Made by a program: the position numbers and the translations under genes. Source: Physcomitrium patens (taxonomy: Eukaryota > Streptophyta > Bryopsida > Funariales > Funariaceae). From it: a stretch of 64,000 bases of DNA. The stretch is from the NCBI RefSeq assembly GCF_000002425.4, contig NC_037265.1, positions 7,448,850 to 7,512,849 on the forward strand. The letters run 5' to 3'. Of this stretch, positions 1 through 14,063 are shown piece by piece. Below the pieces are notes generated by a model. The model saw nothing but the letters and a program-made list of their open reading frames with translations. It was not told where the DNA came from and did no database searches. Position 1 is the stretch's first letter. Each line of letters starts with the position of its first letter.

Positions 1-2564
1 GCGGTAGGACCTGGGGACATCGAAGCAGAAGCTGGACTAACCAAGGCAGCACTTCGTGAGATGAAGGCAGCAGGAAGTAGATGAGGAGAGTCATTGATCG
101 GAGATGATGATTCGTCTGTGTAAGTATTCCTAGGAGTTGAAGCTGACGCACTAGCAAGGATATCTTTGGCAGTGGATGCACCAGCCATCGCTAGTTTGAC
201 GAAATCAGCGAAGTGGTTCACATACACTGGCGAAGCTGCATTGTCAGTCACAGAGGAGCTCGCTTCCATCTGTAAGTCAATAGTACTCCCAGCCAGCACT
301 AATTCTTTCGCCCTCCTCCATGATCTCTGCCCTGTGCTGGCTCCCTTCGTGGCTCCAATAGTTACCTTGTCCATATTCAATGTCTCCGATGATTCATCTA
401 CTCCTAAGAACTCAGGAAAGGGATTGACACACACTGCCGAAGTATTTGAACTGATTCTATTGGCAATATCGTTTGATGAATTCGTTTCTATGTTCTTGTC
501 CCCATCCTTGGCGCAGGACAATGCACTATTCCTACAGAACTCTGATTCTGTAGTTTGCCCTGCACCAAATTCTTCACTGTATGCCCTGTTGTCGATGGCC
601 GCGACGAGAGTGTTGTTTATGTTTGGTGTCGCTACTGTTTCATCAATATCAGCAGAAGATTAACATGCAAGTTAGGACTTGTATTCATGGCTGCAGCTCG
701 TCAAGTATTAATGAAAAAGAGATGAAAAATACAAATAAAAAATAAAATAAAATTGCTGCATGTATTCATCCAAAAAAGTACATTATGATGAATGGTAAAC
801 TAGGCACACGAGGTTGAAATCATCCTACATACCTTCCTCTTCTTCGTATTCAGTGAGATTTACATGATTTACGTGCACAGATGCTGCAGGTCTGATGACG
901 ACCTCCAGAGCACCAGTAGCATTGTTCTTCAATTGCTCGTTGAGAATTGGAGAAACACGAGAAGGGACAGACGTGTTCAATGAGGCTTCAGACCACAGTC
1001 TTTGAGAAGTGGAAGGTGACTTTGTGTTTCGATCGACGGCAATAACTTTTGAATCAGACCAGTTTTGGTTTGGCATATTCACACTATTGAATTGGGAGAA
1101 GCCAGGTTCATCATAATACATGACTAAGTCGACTGATTCAAGTGACGGAGGTCCTTCTCGACCCTCCTCTATTGCTTCTAGTCTACACATGCCAACATAG
1201 AGATGTTTGGTGACCAAATTTGTTCAACACTTCTGAAAAATTCGAGACGGATGACTAGAGTGCTTGAGATTACCTGGTGAAGCCACTGAAAGAGTGCAGA
1301 GGTCCCCCAGACATCTGATTTTGGATATTTCCGCTCTGAAGAATCTCTCCCTCTGAATGCGAGTAAGCATGAGGTAGCTCCATGTAAGCAAGCTGCTGAT
1401 CGATGGGCATACCCATCATCATTTGATTGGCATTTGTAGGTTGGTTGCAATCAGGGCAAGAAAGAAGCATATTCGGGTTAGAAACATCAGTCATTTGACC
1501 TCTCAATCCAAACGCTCTCTGAGGGTCGAACCATTGCTCGTGCTGCTCCCAATCTCTTGAAGAGAAAGTGGTGGTTGGTGGGGACATAAGGTGGCTGGTA
1601 TTACATGAATTTGAAGGGCAAACAAGGTTCGAGCTATGCTGCATGTGGAGCTGCAGGCAATGGCTGTGGACTCTGTGAGGGCAGCGCCATGGGTTTACTA
1701 TGTTGGTTTGCGGCGATAAAGGCGTTCTGCATGCCAAAAAGATTTTCATTGTAAAGTCTTACCTTAAACTGCTTTGATCAAAGCTTTGAAGACCGTGAGA
1801 CCAATTAAGGTTATATGGAGAGATGACTTACTTGCAGAGGACACACACAAGACAATCCTTCATACGGTAAAGCTGGCGATGGGAAAGGTGTGCAGGTCGC
1901 ACACATTGCAGCCGAACTCTACGGCATCCATCGCTGTCAATTGTGGCCATCGTCAACATGGCCTGGGATTGTGGAAAAGTCTGTGGCTCGGAGTTCGCAG
2001 ACAGCTTAATGATGTGGGTTGGTAACAGCGCGATCGGAACATTCACGAGAAGTTCGGCATCAGAGATCCAGATCCGCACCCCGTGGGCGGACATCTTATG
2101 AATCACACCGTAGAGCCATTTGTGTTTGTTACACCTCACCATCACAACCTCGCCCATCGAGTATTCCGACAGTAGCATGCTCTCCCTCCTGTCATCATTC
2201 ATCACAATTCGTAGATTACAAAATCTGCAGGGGCGTATCCTCACATGTACACACATTATTCAAAGTAAACTGTTGAGCAAAAGCACCAAATGCGGTCTTC
2301 GAAGAGACGATTCTGGTCCAGAAGAACCATGCCGCCACCCATGTACTGCGGCAATCGGACTGCATTCCCCATGTTCTCTTGTAGTAGGGACGGCGGATAA
2401 GTCGTGTAAGACGTGAGCTGGTTTTGAACCTCTGGGTTTCCTCGGGGGTTGAGGGCTGCGAGTGTTGAAGGGGGCACAACCTGCTGGTTCTGAGGATATG
2501 CATTTGCGTAGACTCTGAGATTCTGTGGCATCGAAGGCACCGGGCCTTGACCAGATGCCCACAT
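1..2564 (-). CDS. Unrecognised multi-exon gene with RING-H2-like cluster (3' end outside window)
   Basis: Five exons splice with consistent phases: 2287-2564, 1832-2188, 1274-1726, 833-1182 and 1-634, the last running off the window, giving about 690 residues. The start ATG at 2564 follows AAA and opens the first frame with a coding-like Q/N/P-rich composition. Residues about 105-150 form a compact beta-rich stretch (GEVVMV...KWLYGVIHKM) reminiscent of a small Tudor/SH3-like fold; this is inference. Residues 205-253 hold C208-x2-C211-x15-C227-x1-H229-x2-H232-x2-C235-x12-C248-x4-C253, close to a RING-H2 pattern except that the last pair is spaced by four residues instead of two. A further C-x2-C follows in the third exon. 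The rest is low-complexity and Ser/Asn-rich. A ubiquitin-ligase or protein-interaction role would follow if the RING is real. The donor at 2287 is the least certain junction. I do not recognise the family. Confidence 0.6.
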
Positions 2565-3241
2565 TTTCTTGGATTTGGATCAATGGCCGGGGAATCTCTT
2601 TCAGCTCTCTTCTGCTGGTCCCAAATCGTACACAATAACTCCTCCGCATTCCACTTTGCGTAGCATTGACAACGACTAGGGTAGGCGTGTTGCTCCACGA
2701 ATTCTCACAGTGAACTTCTTGCGTCCGACTGTGGAGTCAATGTTGGGAGGGTTCAACCACATAAAATAAATGAACAGGTGAGGATTCCAAAACGATAAAC
2801 TGACCTCCTTCTCGACCGAAACCATGCTTCTTCAAGTAAACGCGTATCCAGAACGGAATTTGAGGTGCTGGATGGCTTAAATGAAGCCGCTGAATTTTTA
2901 ATGATACCTACGTTTAGGAGGTGAACGCAAGCTCCTAAATCGTCGAGCATGGTGAATGAAAGGTCTTCTCTAACAAGAAAACATACAGCACCCACTCCAA
3001 ATATGATGCACGCTTATGAAGTCACATGATCAAAGGAAAAAAACCTAATTCCGGATGGGCAATGTTGATTCCATCGTTGCAATTTATGCGTCAGGAAGAA
3101 TTCCGCGTCAAAATTCCACTTCGAAAACGTAGAACTAACGTTGCATGGCGAAATGATTGAGATCGGAAGTGTGCGATGAGCGAACCCCTGATTTGCAGTC
3201 AGACTGGGACGACGAATCGCACTTTCACCTATCGCGGCCAT
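2565..3241 (-). other. Probable 5' leader region of the left-edge gene
   Basis: No open frame joins cleanly to the first coding exon. A minus-strand frame starts at 3241 (MAAIGESAIRRP...) and a donor-like GAG|GTCAGT lies near 2802 with an acceptor-like CCACAG near 2724, so one or more spliced leader exons are plausible. Whether any of this is translated cannot be decided from sequence. Confidence 0.3.
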
Positions 3242-3920
3242 TTAAATCCCGACTTGCACCATGAGAATTTCCCTCTTCTTGATCGACTATCCTACCTAGG
3301 CAAGCTACGTGTAATTAGTACAGTTACATGAAGAATTGTGAAAAAATTTCATTAATTAAACCGTATTAATACCATTCAACTCTTCAGGAAGACCTCATAC
3401 ATTTCGTCAAAAACGGTAAAATACTGCGCATCCTAATGATGCAGAATGGCATCATACATTCTCCAAGTAGGGAGTAGTAAGTGTAGGGTGCTGATCATTA
3501 ACACAACAACTGTGCACTACGACCCTCCAACCAGACGAACTTGTCAGGTGCATACTGTAAACGACGCAAGCATTCCGCAGAGAGCCGACTCTATGTGAAC
3601 TGCTTCATGTGGAGGGAAGTGCGTTGGGATATTTGCTCGCAATACAGTATGCGATCATGAGGGGAAAAGACGTTGCCGGTATGGTTGGAGGACCAGACAA
3701 TCAACCATGACAACATCGGAGGGAAGGGTCGGCTGAGAGGAGTACAACTCCAACACACGACAACAAAGAAAACCTACAAAAGAAGTAATTGCAATTGTGA
3801 CCGGAATCAGGCCAGGCTATCAGACGCGAGTGAGAGCATTTGAAAATGGAAATATGTGGGATTTGTTTTAGGTCAACGATTGTGGTCACTGAGGGCATGA
3901 CACCTGAAAAAGTGCTCTGG
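3242..3920. other. Intergenic region between divergent genes
   Basis: Moderate-GC DNA between the left-edge gene (minus) and psaK-1 (plus). I see no convincing gene. The short open frames here lack coding character. It presumably contains upstream regulatory DNA for both neighbours. Confidence 0.4.
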
Positions 3921-3921
3921 C

Positions 3922-4008
3922 CTTATCGAAGTAGGGGGGAATGTGGATGGTTCAAGATGTTCACCGTAACGGTGATTGGAGGAGAGGCCTCATATCCACA
4001 TCCCTATC
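3922..4008 (+). promoter_or_regulatory. psaK-1 promoter block shared with psaK-2
   Basis: It contains CTTATC (I-box GATAAG on the minus strand) at 3922-3927, an inverted CCAAT (ATTGG) at 3975-3979 and the 18-mer CATATCCACATCCCTATC at 3991-4008. The same motifs recur in the same order upstream of psaK-2, with exactly 16 bp from ATTGG to the 18-mer in both. I-boxes are known in light-regulated plant promoters; assigning light control here is inference. Confidence 0.6.
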
Positions 4009-4158
4009 GTTCCAAGCAGTTTGGTCTTTCCCTAGAACAAGACCTCCGAAGCATCCTTGCTTGCGTGTTCTCATTCCATTCCATCCTGCTTCATCCGCCC
4101 CCTCTTCTACGTGATTGTGCTCGGATTTCTTTGTGTGTGTGTGTGCAGCCGATTCATC

Positions 4159-5244
<1,086 letters not shown>

Positions 5245-5450
5245 ATGCTCAATCCGTCGGCATGGCTTGTATTAAACATAAGTTCCAATCTAATCAATGC
5301 AGACTCGCAGTGGTTACATCCGAGGTGTGCAGTGATCAACTGCTTCCGTCACCGAATGGAATATGGGTGAGTGTGCCTCTCTTCTCAACACAGAATGGAG
5401 ATTTCACTAGGAGAAAAGAAAATGCATACCTGAACAAAAAAATCTAACAC
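5245..5450 (+). other. psaK-1 3' flank
   Basis: Sequence after the psaK-1 stop, probably 3' untranslated region and terminator. Composition turns AT-rich from about 5440. No polyadenylation signal is distinctive enough to call. Confidence 0.35.
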
Positions 5451-5964
5451 CGTCATCGATGAACATTTTAAATTCTTGAAACTGGGTATTACAGCATTTT
5501 TAAATCAACAGAATCATACAATACAAATTTTATTTCACCTTTAAGAAAAAATATTTCTATGATTTCATAATAAGTTGGACTGAAGTGAAATAGAAAATTG
5601 TATATACATACATACACAGTTCATTTTATGTCCATGAGCTGTAAAATAGATGTAAATCCACAGCTATTTTCTCTTTCAAATCCAATATTGTAAAGTATAT
5701 ATGTTAACAGGGGAATGTTGTATCAACCTCGATAGTGATTAAATGGACATACCCATCAATACTATTATTGTACCCCCATCTTGATGCTTCATTCCTGTTT
5801 TTAGCCTCTTGTCTCTTTGTCAAAAGGAACTAACCTTCCCACACCAAGCTTGATATCCTCTTCTTTAGTGCAATTTGTATTATGGTTTTTTTTTTTCAAT
5901 TAGCTTGTCTTTTAATCTTCTTTGTATCTTGTGATACTTTCATATTTTTATGGGATTTCTTTTC

Positions 5965-6000
<36 letters not shown>

Positions 6001-6053
6001 GATGCATATATTATTATTATATATATATATATATTTTTAGATGCATATATTAT

Positions 6054-6087
<34 letters not shown>

Positions 6088-7547
6088 TTAAACAAATTTT
6101 TATTTGTACCCCTAAAATATGTGGAAATATCAACAATATCCATGTATTCTTGATAATTACTCATATATCCTTAAGTTTTCCTATAATTTTAATTATATTC
6201 TTAGACTTGATAGTTTATTACATAAATCCAGTTTTAGCCCATTTTGGGGCTCAAAATTGCATGCTGCAAAATGTAAAGTGTTGATGCTTAGGAACATGTC
6301 TCACATCCCTTTGTTGTTGTTGCCATTGTCATTGCACCCCTCCATCAAAACTTCAAGTGTTGAAAAGATACAGTCAAGGCTAAAAGAGTTTTTATTTTGG
6401 ATAGAAAAAGAGTGGAAGGAGTTGGTGTACAACTTCTCTTTAGCAAAGAACATGTATGAAAAGCAAAGGAGAGTACATTTGTTGTACAATGCAACAACGC
6501 CTTGTAGGCATTGTCATTGTCTTCTTCTAAAAGCCATTATGATTTCAATCTACATGCTAAGAAAATATGTAGTACATCTAGAATTTAGATGATTAAGACT
6601 AGAATTTTTAGTATTAAGGAAGGCTTCAGTTATAATAATTCACTTTCTAACTAAGAATTGCTTATAAATAATCTATTTTTCTTTATACTATTAGTACTTA
6701 ATCTTTCAAGTCCAAAATAGTTTTCATTATATTTTTATTAATTTTGTTATTTACAAATATACATCAAGTTTTTTTTTTTTTTTTTTTTTTTTTTTGGGTA
6801 CTATTTTGATACTTTCAAAATGATTTTCTTGTACTTTGAGCTTGGAACAATGCAATCATAGACCTTCAAATACTATTCCAATGGCTTACAAAAGAAAAGA
6901 CTTTTATCTCTTTGGCATAACAAGTTCAAAGAATTGTTAAAAAAGAGGTGCTAAAGAATTTGAATTTGTCCTTTTGTTGATAAACTTTGTTTAGAATCAT
7001 TGACATGATAGATTAAGATGTGTGGTAATTATTTAATTGATTGAAGTAAGAATACAAATCTGATGTTAGAGTGCAAAGAGTAAGTATTCTCAATACAAAG
7101 ATTACCAAAATTGTAGGTTCAAAAAAGTGACAACATCCATTGGTTTTCTAAGTTTTCTTCTTTTGAAACAACAAAAAATTCACAACAAGGTAGATCTACT
7201 TTTTAATATATTTTGCATGTTATGTAAGGCAAACATTTCACTTGAAATTACAATGTTCTAGATCTCATTTTAAGCTCAAATTAAACTTATTGAACAAAAC
7301 GCAATTTATGTTTAGAACACGCATCTTCTTCAAATAAAACCAACAGTATTATTGACTTAATGTAGAGCTGCATACAATTGATTGAATTCTATTTTTTTAA
7401 CAATCTTTAGAGACATGCACACATGAAGACATACACTTTGGTGTTTCTTTTTAAATAAGTGTATTAAATGATAGATATTTTTGGATGTCTATAACATCAC
7501 TTCTCTTTCTAATTTTAATTTTTTTAAGGTCATGAACCTCAAAGAAC
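5451..7547. other. AT-rich DNA without recognisable genes
   Basis: Very AT-rich sequence with TA microsatellites and a poly-T run at about 6771-6796. A 157-codon open frame at 6119-6592 (plus) has low-complexity content and no family resemblance I recognise. It may be eroded transposon sequence. I see no RNA gene. Confidence 0.4.
5968..6083. repeat. Compound TA microsatellite
   Basis: Three long (TA)n runs, at about 5968-5997, 6017-6033 and 6058-6083, separated by related segments containing GATGCATATATTATTA. The repeated spacer suggests local tandem duplication as well as slippage. Confidence 0.85.
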
Positions 7548-7552
7548 TAAAA

Positions 7553-7913
7553 TGTTAGGGACCATATACAAGACAAGGATCCAAGACTAAGAAATGGAGT
7601 TAACTTGATATTAGAACAATAATTGGATACAAGGCAAGAAAGTCCTGACTAGACCATAAGAAGTGAGTTGTCAAGATTGAAGATCTCTTCAACCTTGACT
7701 CCTATATATACTAAGTCATAGGAAGCTTCTTGAAAAGTTTTTATAAAACTTGGGAACAAAGCAAGCCTAAGATCCTTCTTTGGCAACTTCCTAAATCATC
7801 CAAAGCCTCCTAGAACCTTCCTATGACCTTCTAGAATTTTCTTAGAACCTACTAGAATCTTTTGGAACCTTCTAGAACCTCCTAGAATCTTCTTCAATTA
7901 TATGTCTGTGACA
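7553..7913 (-). repeat. E1 3' LTR
   Basis: Read on plus it begins TGTTAGGGACC and ends GTGACA (TG...CA). It is shorter than its partner because of fewer copies of a CTAGAATCTT-like internal repeat at about 7800-7895. A purine-rich tract lies immediately inside, at 7914-7928 on the minus strand (AGAGGAAGTGA), as expected of the polypurine tract. Confidence 0.8.
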
Positions 7914-8539
7914 TCACTTCCTCTTTTAGCTTCAAGGTATTCGAGAAGCAATGTTGTAGCAAGTCAGTATATGCATAAGAAGTTGAAGATCTATTATATA
8001 GTATCCACTATATATTCTAATTTTTTTTCACGAGGTAAATAATTCATAGGCCCTTATAGCCAAATGATAAGTGTACTAAGTTTTTTACTTGTGATCAAGT
8101 ATGAATTTTGGTATCTTCATTATAGAATTGTCTTGTAAACACTCCTTTTGAAAGTCCTTCATAGGCAAGTTCTACCTCAAACATAATTATCAACAATCTA
8201 TTACTAGGTATCTTTTGATGTCTTTGTGGTTCAGGTGGCTCTTTATCTTAAAGTCGTCTCCGTAAGCTACTTGGTTGAAATGGTATAATCAACAAGGCAT
8301 CTATTTCTTGACTATCCATATCATATAAAGTAGATAAGACCAAAAGAATATAAACAAGCTATGATTGTGAACTCGAACTACTCACTTATAATGTTCTAAA
8401 CATTTAACAAAAATTGCCTCTTCGAAGGTTATTTCCTCCCTTTCTTTATGAGCCCAAGAATTAAGAATCTTCACGGTGAAGCTATCTTACCAAGCTACTA
8501 ATCTTTATTTTGCCGCTTTTAGTTAAGATGGATGTCATT

Positions 8540-9870
8540 GATGGAACCTTCAAATGTTCATTTGTGCATTTATAAGGTTGCCAACTAGTTTTCACGTATG
8601 ATTGCTGATATCATATCCATACCAATGGATCAAATATTCAAGCCTTCAATGTCTTATCCTTGAATCTAATATCTCTTCTACCTCAAATTCACCATGATCA
8701 TTGATTTTAACTATAAGAGGTGGTGGTTGTCTTCGACCTCATATGTTTGATTCTTTATATCTTTTTAAAAGTGAAACATGAAAGATTCGATGAATCTTCA
8801 TAGTTGAAGGTAATTCCAAATAATAAGTTATGTTATTAATTTATTTCTGAATCACAAGTGGTCCCAACCTTCGATAGTCCAACTTATCACATAGCATGTT
8901 GGTTTTTATATTGTGCTGAAGAAGCCATACTTTTTCAAAAACTTTGAATGGAAGATGTTTCTTTTTCAATTCATCCACAAGTAGCTTATAATATTGTTGA
9001 GTCCTTTCTAGGTGAGTCTTTATGGTTGCTTGAAGTTTGGCCATCTTCGTAGCAAACTCCTTTGCTACTAGATTTGCTGACTTTGAAGGCTCTATCATAT
9101 CCAACTTTGAATGATGACCATAGTTTGAGTAGAATGGCGTTTGCTGCATAGATGCATGGATTGTATTTTTACATGCAAACTCTGCCAACAATAAGTAGGA
9201 AGTTGAATTGTCTTGTTGATAGTTGATGGTACACCTCAAATATTGCTTAAGAATTTGGTTGACCAACTCCATTTGGCCATTAGTTTGAGGGTGGAAGGCT
9301 GAGAAAAGGTTGATGTCAACCTTAAGAATCTTAAAAAATACCTTCTAAAACATTGATACAAATTGTGGTCCTTGATTTGATACAATGTCATCTGATAACC
9401 TGTAGTAATGATAGACATTATCAATAAAGAGACTTGCCATCTATTTACTAATAATTAACTTTTTGTAAGGTATAAAATATGCCATCTTGATCAATCGATC
9501 AACAACTACAAAAATAATATCAAATGAGTTTTATAATAGGAGATCTGTAATGAAATCCATAGAAATAGACGACTATGGTTGTCTTGGAATAGAAAGAGGT
9601 TGAAGAAGTCCATATGATTGATGTCGAGGGTTATATGACCTTGAACAAGTTTCACATGATAGTAAAAATTCCTTAATGTCCTTCCACATTTTACGCCACC
9701 AAAAGTTTTTAGACAAAAGTTCTAAGGTCTTGTTGAATCCAAAATGTTCGACTGCAAGGAAGTCATGGCATGTTTGAAGAATGCGCAAGCGAGTTGGTCC
9801 TTCATGAATGAACAAACATTCTTCAAAGAACAAGAGGTTGTCTTCATACTTGAATTTAGAAGATTGTTGA
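8540..9870 (-). pseudogene. E1 integrase with chromodomain remnant
   Basis: Minus-strand fragments read in N-to-C order. An HHCC zinc-binding region at 9573-9833 is recognisable (HFGFNKTLELL, then CETCSR). It is followed by the integrase C-terminal part at 8841-9272 (QYLRCTINYQQDNS, KLDYRRLGPL). A chromodomain remnant lies at about 8540-8700 (EFEVEEILDS, then LEYLIHWYGYD). Chromodomains target such elements to heterochromatin. Internal stops and frame changes rule out a working protein. Confidence 0.75.
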
Positions 9871-9899
9871 TAAGATGCTTGATATTAAGAACAAGAAGG

Positions 9900-11430
9900 T
9901 TTGTATTAGAGGCTTTACAAACGTGATGAAGAAATGATAAATCCACTTGCATTGATATATTGGTTGCTCAAAGATGAAATTCCTTAGGTTTTAATAAGAT
10001 TGCCTATTGTTGATCATATGTTGCCTCGCCTTCTTTTGATTCAAGGTAGGAACGTCTTCATAATGCATTTGATAATCTTTGTTGGCTCTCAAGTTATTAT
10101 ATGATGCAAAAGTCAAATCATGATAAAGATATACTCTAATGTACTTGGTAATAGTTCAATACTCGGGCTGACATGAAGTATTTTAAGATTCTTGTGATCT
10201 ATATATACAATCACTTCATGAGAGGCGCCTTCAAGAAAGTGGCTCCATTCTTAGAAAGAATCTATGATAGCAAGTAGTTCGTTATTGTGGATTTCATAGT
10301 TAATTTCTACAGTTGAGAATTTTCTAAAATGGAATACAATTGGATGAAGTTTGCCATCTTCTCCATGCAAAGTCTAAGGCATTGGTCTCCATAAAATAGG
10401 GCTTGTTGAAATCTAGATGTATGAAAATTAGAGCTGTTGTGAAAGCATTTTTTCAGTTTTGAAAAGTTTTTTCTACTTCAAGGCCCCAGTCTAGTTTTTT
10501 CTTGCATGACAACTACATAAGTACCTCAGCAAACTTGGAGTAATTTTTAACAAAAATCATGTAGAAGTTTACAAATTTAAGAAAGCATTACACATCATGT
10601 ACAGTTTTTGGCTTTGCCCAATCAATGATTGCTTGTACATTCTTTGGATCCATAAAAAGGCTTTTGTTGGAAATAATATATCTAACAAATTTGACTTAAG
10701 GTACATGAAATACTATTTTTTCTAGTTTTGCATATAGTCTAGCACTTCATGGTTTTTCCTGTACAAGATAAACATGTTTTTTTGTGGTCTTTTGAATTCT
10801 TAGAAAAGATCAAAATATCATTTATATAAATTACAACAAAGTTATCAAGATACTTACAAAATATATCATTCATTAGTTGTTAGAATATGGCTGGTGCATT
10901 GGTAAGTCCAAAAGGCATGACATTGTATTCAAAATGTCCATACTTGGTACAAAATGTTGTCTTCCATTTATCTTCCTTCTTAATGCGTACCAAATTATAT
11001 GCACCTTGTAGAACAATCTTCCTAAAGATCTTTGCTTGGCTAAGTTGATCAAGAAGTCCTAATATTAATAGCGATGGATATTGATTATTTATTGTGATTT
11101 TATTAAGACCGTGATAATTAATACATATTTGTAAGGATCCATCTTTTTTCTTCACAAATAATATTGGAGCACCAACTAGTAACTTGGAATATTGAATAAA
11201 ATTCTTAGTCAGATTTTTTTCAATATATTCTTTTAAAGTCACAAGCTCATTTTGGAATAAATTTTAGATGGGTCTAAATAATGGTCGAGCATTTTCTTGG
11301 AAGTTAATTGCACAATCATAAGGACAATAGTTTGGAAGAATATCCATATTTTTTTTTTAAATACATTTATAAAATCCTTATATGTCTTTGAAATTATTGT
11401 TGTAGCAATTATAAGTTCCAATTATAGATT
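9900..11430 (-). pseudogene. E1 reverse transcriptase / RNase H remnant
   Basis: The open fragment at 10880-11242 carries RT signatures ([32 protein letters not shown]). Weaker RNase H-like stretches continue to about 9960. The upstream fragment at 11239-11421 matches the linker before the RT in E2. The catalytic palm region is frameshifted. Confidence 0.75.
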
Positions 11431-11662
11431 TACATAGATAGCAAGCATAGTACCTTGTTTGACTACTCTCACAAATGCTTTAGCTCTTACAAATAAATGT
11501 TGTTTAAGTTTTGGCTTGTCGGATGTTAAAAGCCTTTTTATAGATCTGGAGGTTCTATGATCTACTAGAAGAAATTCTTTTGTGATATCCAATCTATCTC
11601 TGGATTGTATTTTTCAAGCCATCAGAGTCCTAAAATGACTGGACTTGATAGTGATCTAGCAT

Positions 11663-12535
11663 CAATGTGTTGGGGTAGAGAGAGTTTGCCTCAAAAAAGC
11701 ACTGAACTTCTGACTACCACTAATTGCTCAATCAAGTCTTGAGATAAGGAAGACCAAGTTTGTATATATGTATAATACTTTTAGAAGCAATCATACAAAA
11801 TATATAGTCTTAAGTTCCCAAAACATCCAAAATATGATTAAAAAAACTCTAAATCCTTATATATCCTTATGGGGTATTATTTTTGAACTTCAAAAATTCA
11901 TATCTTTCAATCAGACTATTCAAACATACTCAAATTTTACATAAAGTAATAATGTACTTTTAAAAACTATCACAACAAATTTTAATTATAAATTTATTGT
12001 GGATCTTAAGATATCACCAAAATCCTAACAATAGCTTCAAACCCTAGTTTTTATACACCCACGTGTAATTTTCTTCATATCTCACAAAATAAACACTCAA
12101 ATGCCACAAAATTTATATGTATAGCTTTTTAATATAATAATCTACCTTCTTTAAAAGGTTTGAGTCCAAAATTCATCTAAAAACTTAAGATATGGCTCCA
12201 ACCATTACTATGAATAAAATCACTTATTTATTGCCTTTGATTTGGATGCATTGACTTCAACCCTCTATAACTTCTTCATCCAAATTCAAAATTCATCAAG
12301 CAATATATGAAAAGTATAGTCAAAAAAGTGTTCTCTCCAATTTCAGTTATCGATCTTTGATTGCTATCCGTAAATGTATGTTATGTCCTAAAGAGTGACA
12401 ATAGGTATGAAATTGACACCTTAACTTTGAGCACCAATAACTTAACCTATTAACCATTCAAACATATATGAAGACTTATGAACATATGATATGTCTTAAT
12501 TTTTACATACTATAAGTAATTATAGTATAATAATG
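11663..12535. repeat. Solo LTR (family R1) inserted in E1
   Basis: E1 aligns with E2 on both sides, but about 866 bp of non-coding DNA intervenes. It starts TGTTGGGG at about 11668 and is flanked by CAATG (11663-11667) and TAATG (12531-12535), a 4-of-5 target-site match. The body is related to 35280-35900 (same strand) and to 34640-35050 (opposite strand). This pattern fits a solo LTR left by recombination; the exact ends are approximate. Confidence 0.6.
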
Positions 12536-12579
12536 TTGAATACTACTTGGTTGCTATAATTTTTAAAGGTTATTTCTAA

Positions 12580-12910
12580 TGGAATCGTTTCATAAGTGAC
12601 GTCTCTAGAAGATAAAGGTCAACCATCTATTACTTCTACATGTATGGCTTTGGGTCTTTTGAACATATAGATTTTGTGTAATCTAGAAAATTCTTCATTA
12701 ATAAAATATGCAAAGGCTCTCGAGTCAAGTAATGCATGACAATCTAGTTTTGTGACTCCTAACTGTATAAGTATAGTAAAACAATAAGAAGGGCTAGTAG
12801 AATATACAAGATCTTTTTTGATTTGTAATAGTGAAGAATTCGGCAGCACAATGCCTATTATAGCTGGATGCCCTCATTTTTTTGCAATGCTTTTGATGAT
12901 GTGGCCGCAT
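12580..12910 (-). pseudogene. E1 protease remnant
   Basis: The open fragment at 12619-12849 aligns with the aspartic protease region of E2: LLDSRAFAYFINEEF corresponds to LLD-GASACFLDEEF there, so the active-site DxGA motif is altered to DSRA. IHVEVIDG follows, matching E2's HVEIIDGHP. Non-functional. Confidence 0.65.
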
Positions 12911-13850
12911 TCGTCATTCGATATGTATGCTAGCATTTCTCTGAATAATTATTAAGTTTATGGCCAAATTATGCAATATAAGCATAGGCCAAGTTTCCTT
13001 CGACATTTTTTTTCTTGCTCAGAAAGAGGTTTGAATCGAACTGCATCAATTTGCATATCTTCTGCTTTCAACTGCTTATTAGAATTGGATGGTGAAAAAG
13101 CTGAAAAATAATTGGTGTATACATGTGGTGTGTTTGAAGAACGTTTATCTTGTCATCATTGAAATAAACGATTAACACACTTCACAACTTGACTAATGGC
13201 TTCATTGAGTGTTAGAGGATTTTGCATAGACAACAATAAGTCCTTGACATCATCTCTTAATCTTTAATGAAATTGGTTCATCAATGCATCTTCTTTCCAA
13301 TTTATATCACATGCTAATTGTCAAAAATTTAAAGTATATATTGATGTAGAGTGTGTTCTATGTCAAAGGCTTCGAATTTTAGTTGTTGAAGAATGAACCT
13401 TATCATGTTCACCAAATGCTTCTACAAATGTTGCCAAAAATACTTCAAAATAGTACAATATAAAAGATTTTTTTTCAAATAATGGGGCAAACCAAGATAT
13501 AGCTTGACCTGAGAATAAGGTTTCAACCAATCTAACACAAGATACTTTAGTGGAATATCGTTGAAGTTGATGCCATGTGATTAGTTGTACTTGATTTACA
13601 AAGCCATGAAATTTTGAGCAAGTGCCATCAAACTTTTCTAGAAGGTTGATCCTTGCTTCTTTTATTGCAATTTGATGTGGTCATTGAGGTACTTCGATTC
13701 CTTGACCATCATATATGGTCATATATAGTTCTTCATTCTACTTCGACAAAGTCTCTATCCTAATCCTCAATACTTCAAGAATATTAATAATAAAATCTAA
13801 CTTGATCTCTTTTGAGTCTGTTATATTGACTTTTCCACCTTCTGCCATAG
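12911..13850 (-). pseudogene. E1 gag remnant
   Basis: The probable start is near 13848 (MAEGGKVNITDSKE). Fragments of capsid-like sequence follow, and a damaged zinc-knuckle area lies at about 12890-13020, aligned by position and sequence with E2's gag. Many stops. Confidence 0.5.
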
Positions 13851-14063
13851 ACAATTAAAAAAATATACACCTTCAAAAGAAAAAACTTAATCTATAATAT
13901 AAAGAAAAGAAACCAAAAGAATATTAAGAAAAAAAAAATATTAATCTAAGGAAGGGTAATCCGGAACCTTTAGAATACTATAGTACTTTCAAAAAGAAAG
14001 ATAATCCACTTTCTATCAAGAAAGATCAAGCTCTTAATATTATTTGATGGAGTCTCGACAAAT

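Noticed and set aside
166-663. 165-codon plus-strand open frame
   Set aside because: The minus strand here is an open exon in phase with the upstream minus exons; the plus frame is its antisense shadow.
5940-6164. 74-codon minus-strand frame rich in Ile and Tyr
   Set aside because: It is a translation of the TA microsatellite.
7800-7900. Possible CRISPR-like array from regularly spaced TAGAA repeats
   Set aside because: The units are short, contiguous and imperfect with no spacers, and they lie inside a plant LTR.
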